Below the pieces are notes generated by a model. The model was not told the DNA's origin, did not search any database, and saw nothing but the letters and a program-made list of their open reading frames with translations. Position numbers and translations under genes: made by a program. A DNA stretch of 37,555 nt from Clostridia bacterium (lineage in GTDB: Bacteria; Bacillota; Clostridia; Oscillospirales; CAG-272). The stretch lies in the NCBI GenBank assembly GCA_017503285.1, contig JAFVTH010000011.1, positions 1 through 37,555 on the forward strand. The letters run 5' to 3'. Of the stretch, positions 26,724-33,420 are shown in pieces (position 1 is the stretch's first letter; every line of letters begins with the position of its first letter).

Positions 26724-28069
26724 TACAATGCCTCTTTGGAAACTATAATGCAGGGGCGCACGCCGGCTGCGGTATCATTAACATAGTTACAGAATGGATA
26801 TGCGTCAAGACAGCCGCGCCTGTCAACATTTTCAACGGAGCTGTCAATGTTGCCGGGGGATCTTGTCCACCAGTCGCCAAACCTGTCGCAGGTTGCGCTT
26901 GTGCTGGCATATGCGCCTCTTGCCCTTGCAAAGTCGCTAACACGGGCACAGCCGTAGCCAACTGCATAAATCTCCTGATGGCTGATTAGGAACACCTTAT
27001 CAACCGTTGGGGCTCTGTCCTTGCCAAACTCAAAATATGCGCTTTCCTTACCATTTCTTATTCTTGAATATTGTATGCTCTGGCGTTCAATTTCATTAAA
27101 GCAATCGTAATAAAACTCGCTATTGAGCCAACGTCTGATAAAGGAAACCTCCCAGTCGTTTGCAGGCTTTGATTGTGAGCTTTCGGCAGAGCGATGCATA
27201 TTTCTGTCGAGGTTGAACATTCTTGCGTCAATAATATCACGGGAAATTAAAACAGAGAACTTGTCGCTTGTGAAAATTTCAATCCAATAAAGGGGCTCAA
27301 CGGTGTAGAAGTTATATGAGCCGTCAGCACGTTCAGCTTCAAAGGTGCGCTTGTTAAACTTGTTTTCGCAAATGTTGTAGTACGCCTTGGAGTTATACTC
27401 GTACCTTTGGTCCTTTTTCTTTGTTGCGTTTGTGGCAAGACCCTCGTAAATTCTGTGTATAAGGTCCTCGTCCTTCAAAATTGTTTGTGGGTAGTTACCA
27501 AAGGCAACAACTCTGCCGGAGGCGATTTTGAATTTTGACATATCAAAATCAACAAATTCGGTTTTTTTGGAAACAGTAGCCCTGTCCTCAAGAGCCTTGT
27601 GTATAGCAGGCACTACATCAGCCTCGGTGTTAAAGTCGTAAACTCCGTGGTGGTGGATAGGGTTGATATGCTTAAACCTGTAAATCTCGTCCTCGGTAAA
27701 CAGGTCGCTTATTGTAACAAGCTCCTCGTCAAAGTTAAAGCCGTCCATAACCACAGGGATAAAGGTAATTTCCGGGTTTTTCATAGCCACCTGAAGCTCG
27801 TATGTAACCATATCATCTTGATTATGGCAGTTTTGGAAAAAGCCGGGGCTTAGGATAAGAACAACGCAACGGCTTGTGCTAAGAGCATCCTTAATAGCAA
27901 GCTGAAAGTTGTCACCCTTTTGCACGCAAGCAGGTGCAAAGAAGGGGATAATGGGCTTTTGGTTGTCGTCCTGCTTATAGTGGCGTAGGTCGGTGTAAAT
28001 CTCCTTGCCTAAAAGTCCGCCGCTGCCTGAGCCACGGTATGAGATAAAAACATTATAATTATGCTCCAT
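26723..28069 (-). CDS. TIR domain protein fused to a C-type-lectin-fold DUF6273 domain
   Basis: 448 residues. TIR domain at about 4-130: strand VFISYRG, a serine-rich LILSPGFFQN segment and the probable NADase glutamate Glu91 in TYELQVAMK. From about 186 to the end a DUF6273-type domain follows: VVAFGNYPQT, WIEIF, VLISRDIIDAR, FIRRWLNSEFYYDCF, DWWTRSPG and GVRPCIIV, a fold related to formylglycine-generating-enzyme/C-type lectin domains. TIR domains in bacteria are often NAD+-cleaving anti-phage effectors, so the C-terminal domain may be the sensor. The ATG at 28069 follows TTTGGAG; a TTG at 28081 is rejected because it is part of that ribosome site. Confidence 0.85.
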   Translation of the reverse strand: MEHNYNVFISYRGSGSGGLLGKEIYTDLRHYKQDDNQKPIIPFFAPACVQKGDNFQLAIKDALSTSRCVVLILSPGFFQNCHNQDDMVTYELQVAMKNPEITFIPVVMDGFNFDEELVTISDLFTEDEIYRFKHINPIHHHGVYDFNTEADVVPAIHKALEDRATVSKKTEFVDFDMSKFKIASGRVVAFGNYPQTILKDEDLIHRIYEGLATNATKKKDQRYEYNSKAYYNICENKFNKRTFEAERADGSYNFYTVEPLYWIEIFTSDKFSVLISRDIIDARMFNLDRNMHRSAESSQSKPANDWEVSFIRRWLNSEFYYDCFNEIERQSIQYSRIRNGKESAYFEFGKDRAPTVDKVFLISHQEIYAVGYGCARVSDFARARGAYASTSATCDRFGDWWTRSPGNIDSSVENVDRRGCLDAYPFCNYVNDTAAGVRPCIIVSKEAL

Positions 28070-28100
28070 AAAAATCTCCAAAATGTTCGTTATATAACTA

Positions 28101-28129
28101 ATTTTACCATAGGATTTACCTTATTTCAA
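28101..28129 (-). promoter_or_regulatory. Sigma-A promoter of the TIR-GNAT-DUF5655-like operon
   Basis: On the minus strand TTGAAA (28124-28129), a 17-nt spacer and TAAAAT (28101-28106) precede the TIR start by about 32 nt. Confidence 0.65.
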
Positions 28130-28157
28130 GTATTTGTTTTTTGAAAGTCCTTGTTAA

Positions 28158-28391
28158 GACCATATAATCATTTCAAACTTCGACGGAGAATATTGTTATA
28201 TGGTCCACGTGCCAAGCGTATGCTCGCCAAGATGGATTGGAGAAAATGACATAAGGCGAGAAGACAAAATGGGAAAGGCATCCAAGGGCTGGATTGTTGA
28301 GGTTCACGACGAGGCAATTGTGCTAATCCCTGTTGACTTCCTTGCTGAGGTTTTCTATACCGAATATATAAAAATCATACCACTTAACTAA
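28158..28391 (+). pseudogene. C-terminal remnant of a calcineurin-like phosphoesterase
   Basis: The frame is open from 28158 to the stop at 28391, about 77 codons. HVPSVCSPRW followed by KGWIVEVHDEAIVLIPVDFL resembles the C-terminal end of secreted or cytosolic metallophosphoesterases (HVPS..RPR...EG.VVDVY...I...G.DF). The catalytic part is absent and the only ATG (28200) lacks a good ribosome site. A terminator remains at its 3' end. I judge it a deletion remnant; a small functional gene cannot be excluded. Confidence 0.45.
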
Positions 28392-28396
28392 AGGTA

Positions 28397-28422
28397 AAGC
28401 CTTGCAAACGCAAGGCTTTTTT
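28397..28422. terminator. Bidirectional intrinsic terminator
   Basis: AAGCCTTGC (28397-28405) pairs with GCAAGGCTT (28410-28418) with a T-rich tail. It serves the remnant on the left and, in reverse, the SGNH gene whose stop is at 28424. Confidence 0.85.
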
Positions 28423-28423
28423 A

Positions 28424-29125
28424 TTACAAGGAAGTTATTATTCCGTCAGCTATGGCTTTCATACCAATGAAATTCGGGTGGAAGCCGTCTATTGTGTCAA
28501 AGGGTATAACGTTGTTATATAAATCAATTACCCTGCAGGCGTGATTTTTTGCGCACTGTTCTATAACGTGGCAATAATCCTTCATATGGTAGCCACCGGG
28601 ATAAAAGAAAAACTCTCTTTTTTCTCCGGCTAAGGAGCCGCTTGCACAAAGCGTAAAGCACCAAATTTCTGCCTGTGGGTAGTTTTTTTGCAGCTTATCA
28701 AGCATCAAGCTATAAGCTACTGAAAAAACGGACAGGTCGTTTTCGTATTCCTTTCTGTTGGGTGTGGGCTTCATTCCAAAGCCCCAGTCATTTGTGCCTA
28801 AATAAACCATAATCACATCGGGGCATACACCGTCCTTGCATAGGGCAGAGGTCCTTTCGTCGCTACAACCAAAGGTTGGCACAAGGCATTGCTTATGCTT
28901 ACAAGCCATACTGCCGGAAATTGAGTTATTGACAAGCAGCTCTCCACCTAAATGCTCAATCACTTGTCCCCACCAGGTATCTTGTGGCATAAATATATTT
29001 GCCTGCCGTTTTTTGTCATTATCATAGTAGGAAGAAAACGGTGGCTGGCTATATCCGTCAAGCGTGCTTATGGAATCTCCTAAAACGGAAAAGCGCTTAC
29101 CCTTATATTTTTCTTGTGCATTCAT
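28424..29125 (-). CDS. SGNH/GDSL-type esterase or lipase
   Basis: 233 residues with the SGNH blocks: GDSIS (Ser18 nucleophile), a glycine in the NNSISGSM region, GTND (110-113) and DGFHPN (Asp213, His216). Family members hydrolyse esters such as acetylated sugars or lipids. No signal peptide is visible, so it probably deacetylates imported oligosaccharides or lipids in the cytoplasm. The ATG at 29125 follows AGGGGGG. A TATAAT on the minus strand at 29142-29147 lies unusually close and lacks a good -35, so its promoter is unclear. Confidence 0.88.
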   Translation of the reverse strand: MNAQEKYKGKRFSVLGDSISTLDGYSQPPFSSYYDNDKKRQANIFMPQDTWWGQVIEHLGGELLVNNSISGSMACKHKQCLVPTFGCSDERTSALCKDGVCPDVIMVYLGTNDWGFGMKPTPNRKEYENDLSVFSVAYSLMLDKLQKNYPQAEIWCFTLCASGSLAGEKREFFFYPGGYHMKDYCHVIEQCAKNHACRVIDLYNNVIPFDTIDGFHPNFIGMKAIADGIITSL

Positions 29126-29152
29126 AAATTCACCCCCCTATATTATATTAAA

Positions 29153-29178
29153 ACAGCCTCGCAAAATTGCGAGGCTGT
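29153..29178 (-). terminator. Intrinsic terminator before the SGNH gene
   Basis: ACAGCCTCGC (29153-29162) pairs with GCGAGGCTGT (29169-29178). On the minus strand a TTTT tail follows, so it ends leftward transcripts from the four-helix-bundle cassette. Confidence 0.75.
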
Positions 29179-29228
29179 AGTTATGATATGATTTTTCTGC
29201 GAAAATTCATAGTTGATTTTTGACGGTG

Positions 29229-29579
29229 TCATTTGCTTTTTAGAGTAGTTACAGAGGAAACAAGCATACGACGAAGAGTAATTATTTGACAGTTAAAGTG
29301 GGAAAAATCCTCGCTTGAAAGACTACCTGTTTCCCTTAACAGCTCCAGCCAATATTCACTTTCATTACATTCCTTAAGCGCAATTTCGAGCTTGGATATA
29401 AAGTCCTTTGTTCCTTGCGCGTATTGAGCCTCGTGCACATTAGCCCCAACTGATGTGCCACAACGAATTAACTGATTAATCAAGGTGGCTTCGGCACCGG
29501 TGTTTTTCAATTTTCTGCAAAGAAAAACTATATCCTTAGCATATTCTTTGGACCTTTCCCTTAAAATGCTATCTGACAT
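29229..29579 (-). CDS. Four-helix-bundle protein (S23/23S rRNA IVS-type family)
   Basis: 116 residues, all helical. Family signatures are LINQLIRCGTSVGANVHEA and KDFISKLEIALKECNESEYWLELL, matching the S23 family first found in intervening sequences of 23S rRNA and structurally akin to Avd of diversity-generating retroelements. These proteins form pentameric, basic barrels and may bind nucleic acid; their cellular role is unknown. The ATG at 29579 follows AAAGGAA. The stop codon lies in a small hairpin (TGAC/GTCA, 29221-29231). The gene is the only one in the direct-repeat cassette, next to the hairpin array, which suggests that array and protein work together. Confidence 0.88.
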   Translation of the reverse strand: MSDSILRERSKEYAKDIVFLCRKLKNTGAEATLINQLIRCGTSVGANVHEAQYAQGTKDFISKLEIALKECNESEYWLELLRETGSLSSEDFSHFNCQIITLRRMLVSSVTTLKSK

Positions 29580-29603
29580 TTTTATTCCTTTCTAGCTTAA
29601 AAC

Positions 29604-29781
29604 GTGACGTAGTCACTCATAACTACACGTAGTGTATCATAACAATGCGCAGCATTTCATAACATTTTCGCAAAAGATATGAGTTGCTAAAGCAACGTTA
29701 TGAGTCAGCAAGCTGACGTTATGAATTAGGCGAAGCATTTTGCTTCGCCTAATGTTATGATATAAATTTTCTGCGAAAATT
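29604..29781. repeat. Array of short hairpins separated by a constant TCATAAC/GTTATGA heptamer
   Basis: Hairpins begin at 29604 (GTGAC-GTA-GTCAC), 29624 (TACAC-GTA-GTGTA), 29644 (AATGC-GCA-GCATT) and 29664 (TTTT-CGC-AAAA core), an exact 20-nt period, each of the first three followed by TCATAAC. Then the constant element inverts to GTTATGA (29697, 29718, 29754). It separates GTTGCT-AA-AGCAAC (29683), GTCAGC-AA-GCTGAC (29704), a 12-bp stem ATTAGGCGAAGC/GCTTCGCCTAAT (29725-29753) and AATTTTC-TGC-GAAAATT (29765-29781). Stem sequences differ but pairing is kept, and the array is roughly symmetric about 29673. Confidence 0.85.
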
Positions 29782-29788
29782 CATAGTT

Positions 29789-29831
29789 GATTGAATGGGA
29801 AAAATGCCCTTGGCATTATTCCCATTCAATC
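29789..29831 (-). terminator. Extended terminator overlapping the guaA 3' coding end
   Basis: GATTGAATGGGAA (29789-29801) pairs with TTCCCATTCAATC (29819-29831), one A-A mismatch, then AATGCC (29803-29808) with GGCATT (29812-29817) around a 3-nt loop. On the minus strand the inner hairpin is followed by five T. The right arm encodes the last residues of GMP synthase (TIEWE). Confidence 0.75.
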
Positions 29832-30817
29832 GTACCGGTTGGTTTTGGAGTGAGGTCGTAGAGAACACGGTTTATGCCCTCAACCTCGGAGGTAATTCTG
29901 TTTGTGATTTTGTGAAGAATTGCGTACGGAATTTCCTCAATAGTTGCGCTCATGGCATCGGTTGTGTTTACAGCACGGATAATAGCGGGCCAGCCCTCGT
30001 AACGGCTTTCGTCCTTTACGCCAACGCTCTTAATATCAGGGATAATAACGAAGTATTGCCATACCTTTGTAGAAAGACCGTTAATTTCAAATTCCTCACG
30101 CAAGATAGCATCAGCCTCACGGAGTGCGTGTAGTCTATCTCTTGTAATAGCGCCAAGGCATCTTACGCCAAGGCCTGGACCCGGGAATGGCTGACGGTAA
30201 ACCATCGCATGGGGTAGACCAAGCGCCTCGCCAACAACCCTAACCTCGTCCTTAAAAAGAAGCTTAATTGGTTCAACAAGCTGGAACTGCAAATCCTCTG
30301 GAAGGCCACCAACATTGTGATGAGATTTAACAGCCTTTTTGCCCTCAGCCTGCTTAATGCTTTCTAAGATATCCGGGTAGATAGTGCCCTGAGCGAGGAA
30401 GGTAATGTCGTCAAGCTTTCTTGCCTCCTCCTCAAATACACGGATAAATTCGCCACCGATGATTTTACGCTTTGACTCAGGCGCGTCAACACCTGCAAGC
30501 TTATCAAGGAATCTGTCAGTTGCATCAACGTAAATAAGGTTGGCATTAAGACCCTTTTCAAAAACCTCAATAACGTTTTCGCTTTCACCCTTACGCATAA
30601 GACCGTGGTTAACATGCACGCAAACAAGCTGCTTGCCGATAGCCTTAATAAGAAGAGCAGCCACAACAGATGAGTCAACACCACCGGAAAGAGCAAGAAG
30701 AACCTTCTTATCTCCTACCTGCTGACGTACAAGCTTAACCTGCTCGTCAATAAACTCATTTGCCAAGGAAAGGTTAGTAATTCTCGCCATTGAATCAGGA
30801 CGAATATTTCCGTTCAT
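29816..30817 (-). CDS. guaA: GMP synthase, ATP pyrophosphatase subunit/domain only
   Basis: 333 residues. P-loop-like SGGVDSS (44-50) of the ATP pyrophosphatase domain, RQPFPGPGLGVRCLG, and a full GMP synthase C-terminal dimerisation domain ending KPTGTIEWE. It converts XMP to GMP with ATP and ammonia. The N-terminal class I glutamine amidotransferase domain of the usual 510-525-residue bacterial enzyme is missing; the protein starts at MNGNIRPDSM after GGAGG, 37-42 nt after the -10, so no upstream domain is encoded here. A separate GATase subunit, as in archaea, or free ammonia must supply nitrogen. An alternative upstream start would add only 15 residues. Confidence 0.93.
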   Translation of the reverse strand: MNGNIRPDSMARITNLSLANEFIDEQVKLVRQQVGDKKVLLALSGGVDSSVVAALLIKAIGKQLVCVHVNHGLMRKGESENVIEVFEKGLNANLIYVDATDRFLDKLAGVDAPESKRKIIGGEFIRVFEEEARKLDDITFLAQGTIYPDILESIKQAEGKKAVKSHHNVGGLPEDLQFQLVEPIKLLFKDEVRVVGEALGLPHAMVYRQPFPGPGLGVRCLGAITRDRLHALREADAILREEFEINGLSTKVWQYFVIIPDIKSVGVKDESRYEGWPAIIRAVNTTDAMSATIEEIPYAILHKITNRITSEVEGINRVLYDLTPKPTGTIEWE

Positions 30818-30853
30818 AAAAAGCCTCCAAAACGCTTTATTTTGATAAAAAAA

Positions 30854-30882
30854 GTATAGCACACTTTTTTTTCTTGTGCAAG
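30854..30882 (-). promoter_or_regulatory. Sigma-A promoter of guaA
   Basis: On the minus strand TTGCAC (30877-30882), a 17-nt spacer and TATACT (30854-30859). The leader of about 30 nt leaves no room for a purine riboswitch. Confidence 0.7.
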
Positions 30883-30934
30883 TAGATTTTACATAGATTT
30901 TGTAATTTTTTGCAATTTTTTATATACTGCACAA

Positions 30935-30961
30935 AAAGAAAAAAGCAAGGGGCGCTTGCTT
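30935..30961 (-). terminator. Intrinsic terminator of the helicase-MoxR-VWA operon
   Basis: On the minus strand AAGCAAG and CTTGCTT (30943-30961) form a 7-bp stem with a 5-nt loop followed by a T-rich run. A second small pair, TGTCAAA/TTTGACA-like, lies just before it (about 30962-30977). Confidence 0.75.
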
Positions 30962-30995
30962 TGTCAAATTTTTGACAGGCAATAGCCCCCGCTGT

Positions 30996-32318
30996 TTATT
31001 TTTTGCTATCAATTCTTGCCACCTTGCCCCAGGGAGGGTTTACAGTTTCGTTGTTTATTACCCACAAAACGGGTATACCATTTGCAAGATGCTCCTTAGG
31101 AAATGGAGCACAGCCGTCTGTTAGAATTATGATTGATGAAGGTGGGTCATCCTCCATATGCTTATCTACATATTCAAATATAATTTGAAAGTCGGTGCCA
31201 CCACCACCCAGTGGCCGAGTCTTAAGAACATCCTCAACGCTGGCAAAGGGCACAGGCTCGTAAATTGCAGCATCGAAAAAGCCGATATATCCCTCAAGCT
31301 GGCCGTCAAACTGCTCAACTGCGCCACAAATTTCCGAAAAGGCAAGGGCGAGGTCGTTGTCGCTTATTGAGCCGGAGGTGTCTATCATAAATAGCACCTT
31401 TTGCGCCTTTTCCTCTGTGCCGTTAAAGTCGGGCAGGAAAAACGGGGAGTCGCTAAAGCGCCTGTCCGGCGGAGAAAATGAGTAGTCACATATTTCCACC
31501 TGTATAAACTCGTTGAGAATGGTGCGCCAGTCGTTTTGCGCCTTGCGCAGCTTGCTTAGAAGTCGCTCTGCGCAGGCTGGCATAGTGCCCCTGTCGCTTG
31601 AGGATTCAAGAATTGTTACAACCTGGGAAACATCACTAAGGCGCTTTACCCAAACATCTCTCAGCTCCTCGCTTTCCTCGTCTACCTCCCAATGGGTGTG
31701 GTCATCAAAGCTTCCGCCGGAATGGGCATTACCCTTTTCCTGCCTGGCTCTTCCGTGGGCAAAGCCGCCGGAGCTACCATTTTTGTTATCCTTGCTTCCG
31801 TCATCCGGCCCATCTGATTTGGGGCTGTTTCCACCGCCACCACTCTTTGGCTTATGCTTCATTTTCTTTATGAGCATTTCATAAACCTGCTCAGCATCGT
31901 ACTCGTACCCCTCCTTGCCGTCGGGAGCCTTGTGCATAGCCTCGCCATACTTCTTAAGGGTAATGGTGGATATTTTCATATCGTTGGACTTTAGTATGTT
32001 GGAGTTTACAACAATATCACAGGCGATATTAAAAATATCGTTGTCATATTTAATTCCGCGGGTGCAGTGCAGAAGTGCCACGTGGAGTATTTCGTGCATA
32101 AGCACAAAATCAAGCTCGCTATCGGAAAGGTCGTCCATAAACTTAGGGCTAAAGGCAATCTTGTAGCCGTCGGTATATGCGGTGTCGCAAAGCTCGTCTA
32201 TGGCATATCGCATATGCATAAGCAAAAGCCCGTAAAAGGGGGAATTGCAAAGCAGCCTGCTCCTTGCCATAAGTAGCCTTTTGGTGTATTTTTTCAGCGC
32301 CTCACTAGACATTGCCAT
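30996..32318 (-). CDS. DUF2201-type protein: HExxH metallopeptidase-like domain plus VWA-like domain
   Basis: 440 residues. N-terminal helical domain with the zinc-peptidase motif HEILH (75-79), a Gly/Ser/Asp/Asn-rich linker (about 157-205), and a C-terminal VWA-like domain with a MIDAS motif DTSGS (Asp313, Ser315, Ser317) and a later TDG. Such VWA-like proteins (DUF2201) commonly stand beside a MoxR AAA ATPase, which is thought to remodel or load the VWA partner. Whether the HExxH is proteolytically active is unknown. The start overlaps the MoxR stop by 14 nt and the gene is the last of the operon. Confidence 0.88.
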   Translation of the reverse strand: MAMSSEALKKYTKRLLMARSRLLCNSPFYGLLLMHMRYAIDELCDTAYTDGYKIAFSPKFMDDLSDSELDFVLMHEILHVALLHCTRGIKYDNDIFNIACDIVVNSNILKSNDMKISTITLKKYGEAMHKAPDGKEGYEYDAEQVYEMLIKKMKHKPKSGGGGNSPKSDGPDDGSKDNKNGSSGGFAHGRARQEKGNAHSGGSFDDHTHWEVDEESEELRDVWVKRLSDVSQVVTILESSSDRGTMPACAERLLSKLRKAQNDWRTILNEFIQVEICDYSFSPPDRRFSDSPFFLPDFNGTEEKAQKVLFMIDTSGSISDNDLALAFSEICGAVEQFDGQLEGYIGFFDAAIYEPVPFASVEDVLKTRPLGGGGTDFQIIFEYVDKHMEDDPPSSIIILTDGCAPFPKEHLANGIPVLWVINNETVNPPWGKVARIDSKK

Positions 32319-33420
32319 TGAGTAGCGCCCCCTTCTTCGAGATGAAATTATAGAACTCCGGCACCTTCATAAGGGTATCGCGGTAGCCCTTTTCAATAGC
32401 CATATAGTTCTTTAGCAGAACCGTCGAAAAGTCAGCAGGCATACCCATGGCAAAGCGTATGGAGTTGCCAATGCGGCGCAAATCCCTTTTATTTTCCCTT
32501 GCGTAAACCGCCATTGAGGAAATAAGTGCGTACATAACGTCAACATCCTTTGGCATAGGCACGCTTTTGCCGTCAAAGATATCCTCCACCTTCGGCAGAT
32601 TTTTATAAAGCTTGCAGAAGGAACGAAACTCCGTGCCAACGCCCGTGCCAATACAGCCGGCTATAATGTGGTAAGCCTTCTCGCAGTCCCCACCGCAAAT
32701 ATTAAGCACGTTGCTGACCATCTCCCAGGAACGTGGGGTAGGAAAGGCAAGGTCATCGTTTGATGGGTCAAAGCCCATAAGATAGTCGGAGCGAAAGCCC
32801 AAAAAGCCAATAACCATCTTATTAATTCCTGCGTGGACAGCCCAGTTCATCCAGGACTGAACAGAGCCCTCAACCTCAATATGGCAAAGACGGTTGGCAA
32901 GAGCCTTTGGCATCTTATAGGCAACGGACTTGTCGGTCACACGGTTACCTGCAGCTATAACAATGCAGTTGTCAGGTAGCTTATGCTCGCCAACAACCCT
33001 GTCAAGGGTTATTTGGTAGGCTGCCGCCTGCACAGACGTTGGCGCTGCGGAAATCTCGTCAAGAAAGAGAATGTTAATAACGGAACTGTCCTCGTTCATA
33101 TTGAATATCTGTGGCTTTAGCCAAACAGCCAAGGTTTTATCCTCGTTGGCTGTCGGTATGCCACGCAGGTCAATGGGATTGAAAAGCAAAAGTCTAACAT
33201 CAGTTACCGTACACCTTTTGCCCGTGGACCTTTCAAGCTCCCTTGCAATTTGGCGCACAGCCTGTGATTTACCTACGCCGGGAGGGCCCCAAAGCATCAC
33301 AGAGGGCATAATCTTAGGGCTTAGCCCTGCATTTATAACCTGTGTGTAGGTGCTTGATAGCTGGTCTATCATTTTTTCAATTGTTAAATGTGGCACAGAG
33401 CCTGTTTTTACTATACTCAT
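32305..33420 (-). CDS. MoxR-family AAA+ ATPase
   Basis: 371 residues. Walker A GPPGVGKS (45-52), Walker B LFLDEIS (Asp121, Glu122), sensor-1-like AAGNRVTDKS and the AAA lid with FPTPRSWEMVS. MoxR proteins act as chaperone-like ATPases for VWA partners, as in RavA-ViaA. It overlaps the helicase stop by 4 nt (ATGA) and the VWA gene by 14 nt, so all three are translated in a fixed ratio and probably form one machine. Confidence 0.92.
   Translation of the reverse strand: MSIVKTGSVPHLTIEKMIDQLSSTYTQVINAGLSPKIMPSVMLWGPPGVGKSQAVRQIARELERSTGKRCTVTDVRLLLFNPIDLRGIPTANEDKTLAVWLKPQIFNMNEDSSVINILFLDEISAAPTSVQAAAYQITLDRVVGEHKLPDNCIVIAAGNRVTDKSVAYKMPKALANRLCHIEVEGSVQSWMNWAVHAGINKMVIGFLGFRSDYLMGFDPSNDDLAFPTPRSWEMVSNVLNICGGDCEKAYHIIAGCIGTGVGTEFRSFCKLYKNLPKVEDIFDGKSVPMPKDVDVMYALISSMAVYARENKRDLRRIGNSIRFAMGMPADFSTVLLKNYMAIEKGYRDTLMKVPEFYNFISKKGALLNGNV

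Larger units (their letters stand above)
29180..29792. mobile_element. Four-helix-bundle-protein cassette bounded by 39-nt direct repeats
   Basis: 29180-29218 and 29754-29792 are the same 39-nt sequence with two differences; each begins GTTATGATAT and ends TTCATAGTTGATT and contains the small hairpin TTTTC-TGC-GAAAA. Between them lie the four-helix-bundle gene and the hairpin array. The unit stands between guaA and the SGNH gene. Direct repeats flanking a single small gene suggest a cassette gained or duplicated by recombination. No integrase or transposase is present. Confidence 0.65.

Noticed and set aside
26723-29579. Diversity-generating retroelement, because a C-type-lectin-fold domain and an Avd-like four-helix-bundle protein occur close together
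   Set aside because: No reverse transcriptase gene and no template/variable repeat pair were seen; the two genes are in separate units.
29604-29781. CRISPR array
   Set aside because: The constant element is only 7 nt, it inverts in the middle, and the intervening segments are palindromes rather than unique spacers; no cas genes are present.
30818-30900. Purine riboswitch upstream of guaA
   Set aside because: The promoter lies only about 40 nt before the start codon, so the leader is too short for an aptamer.
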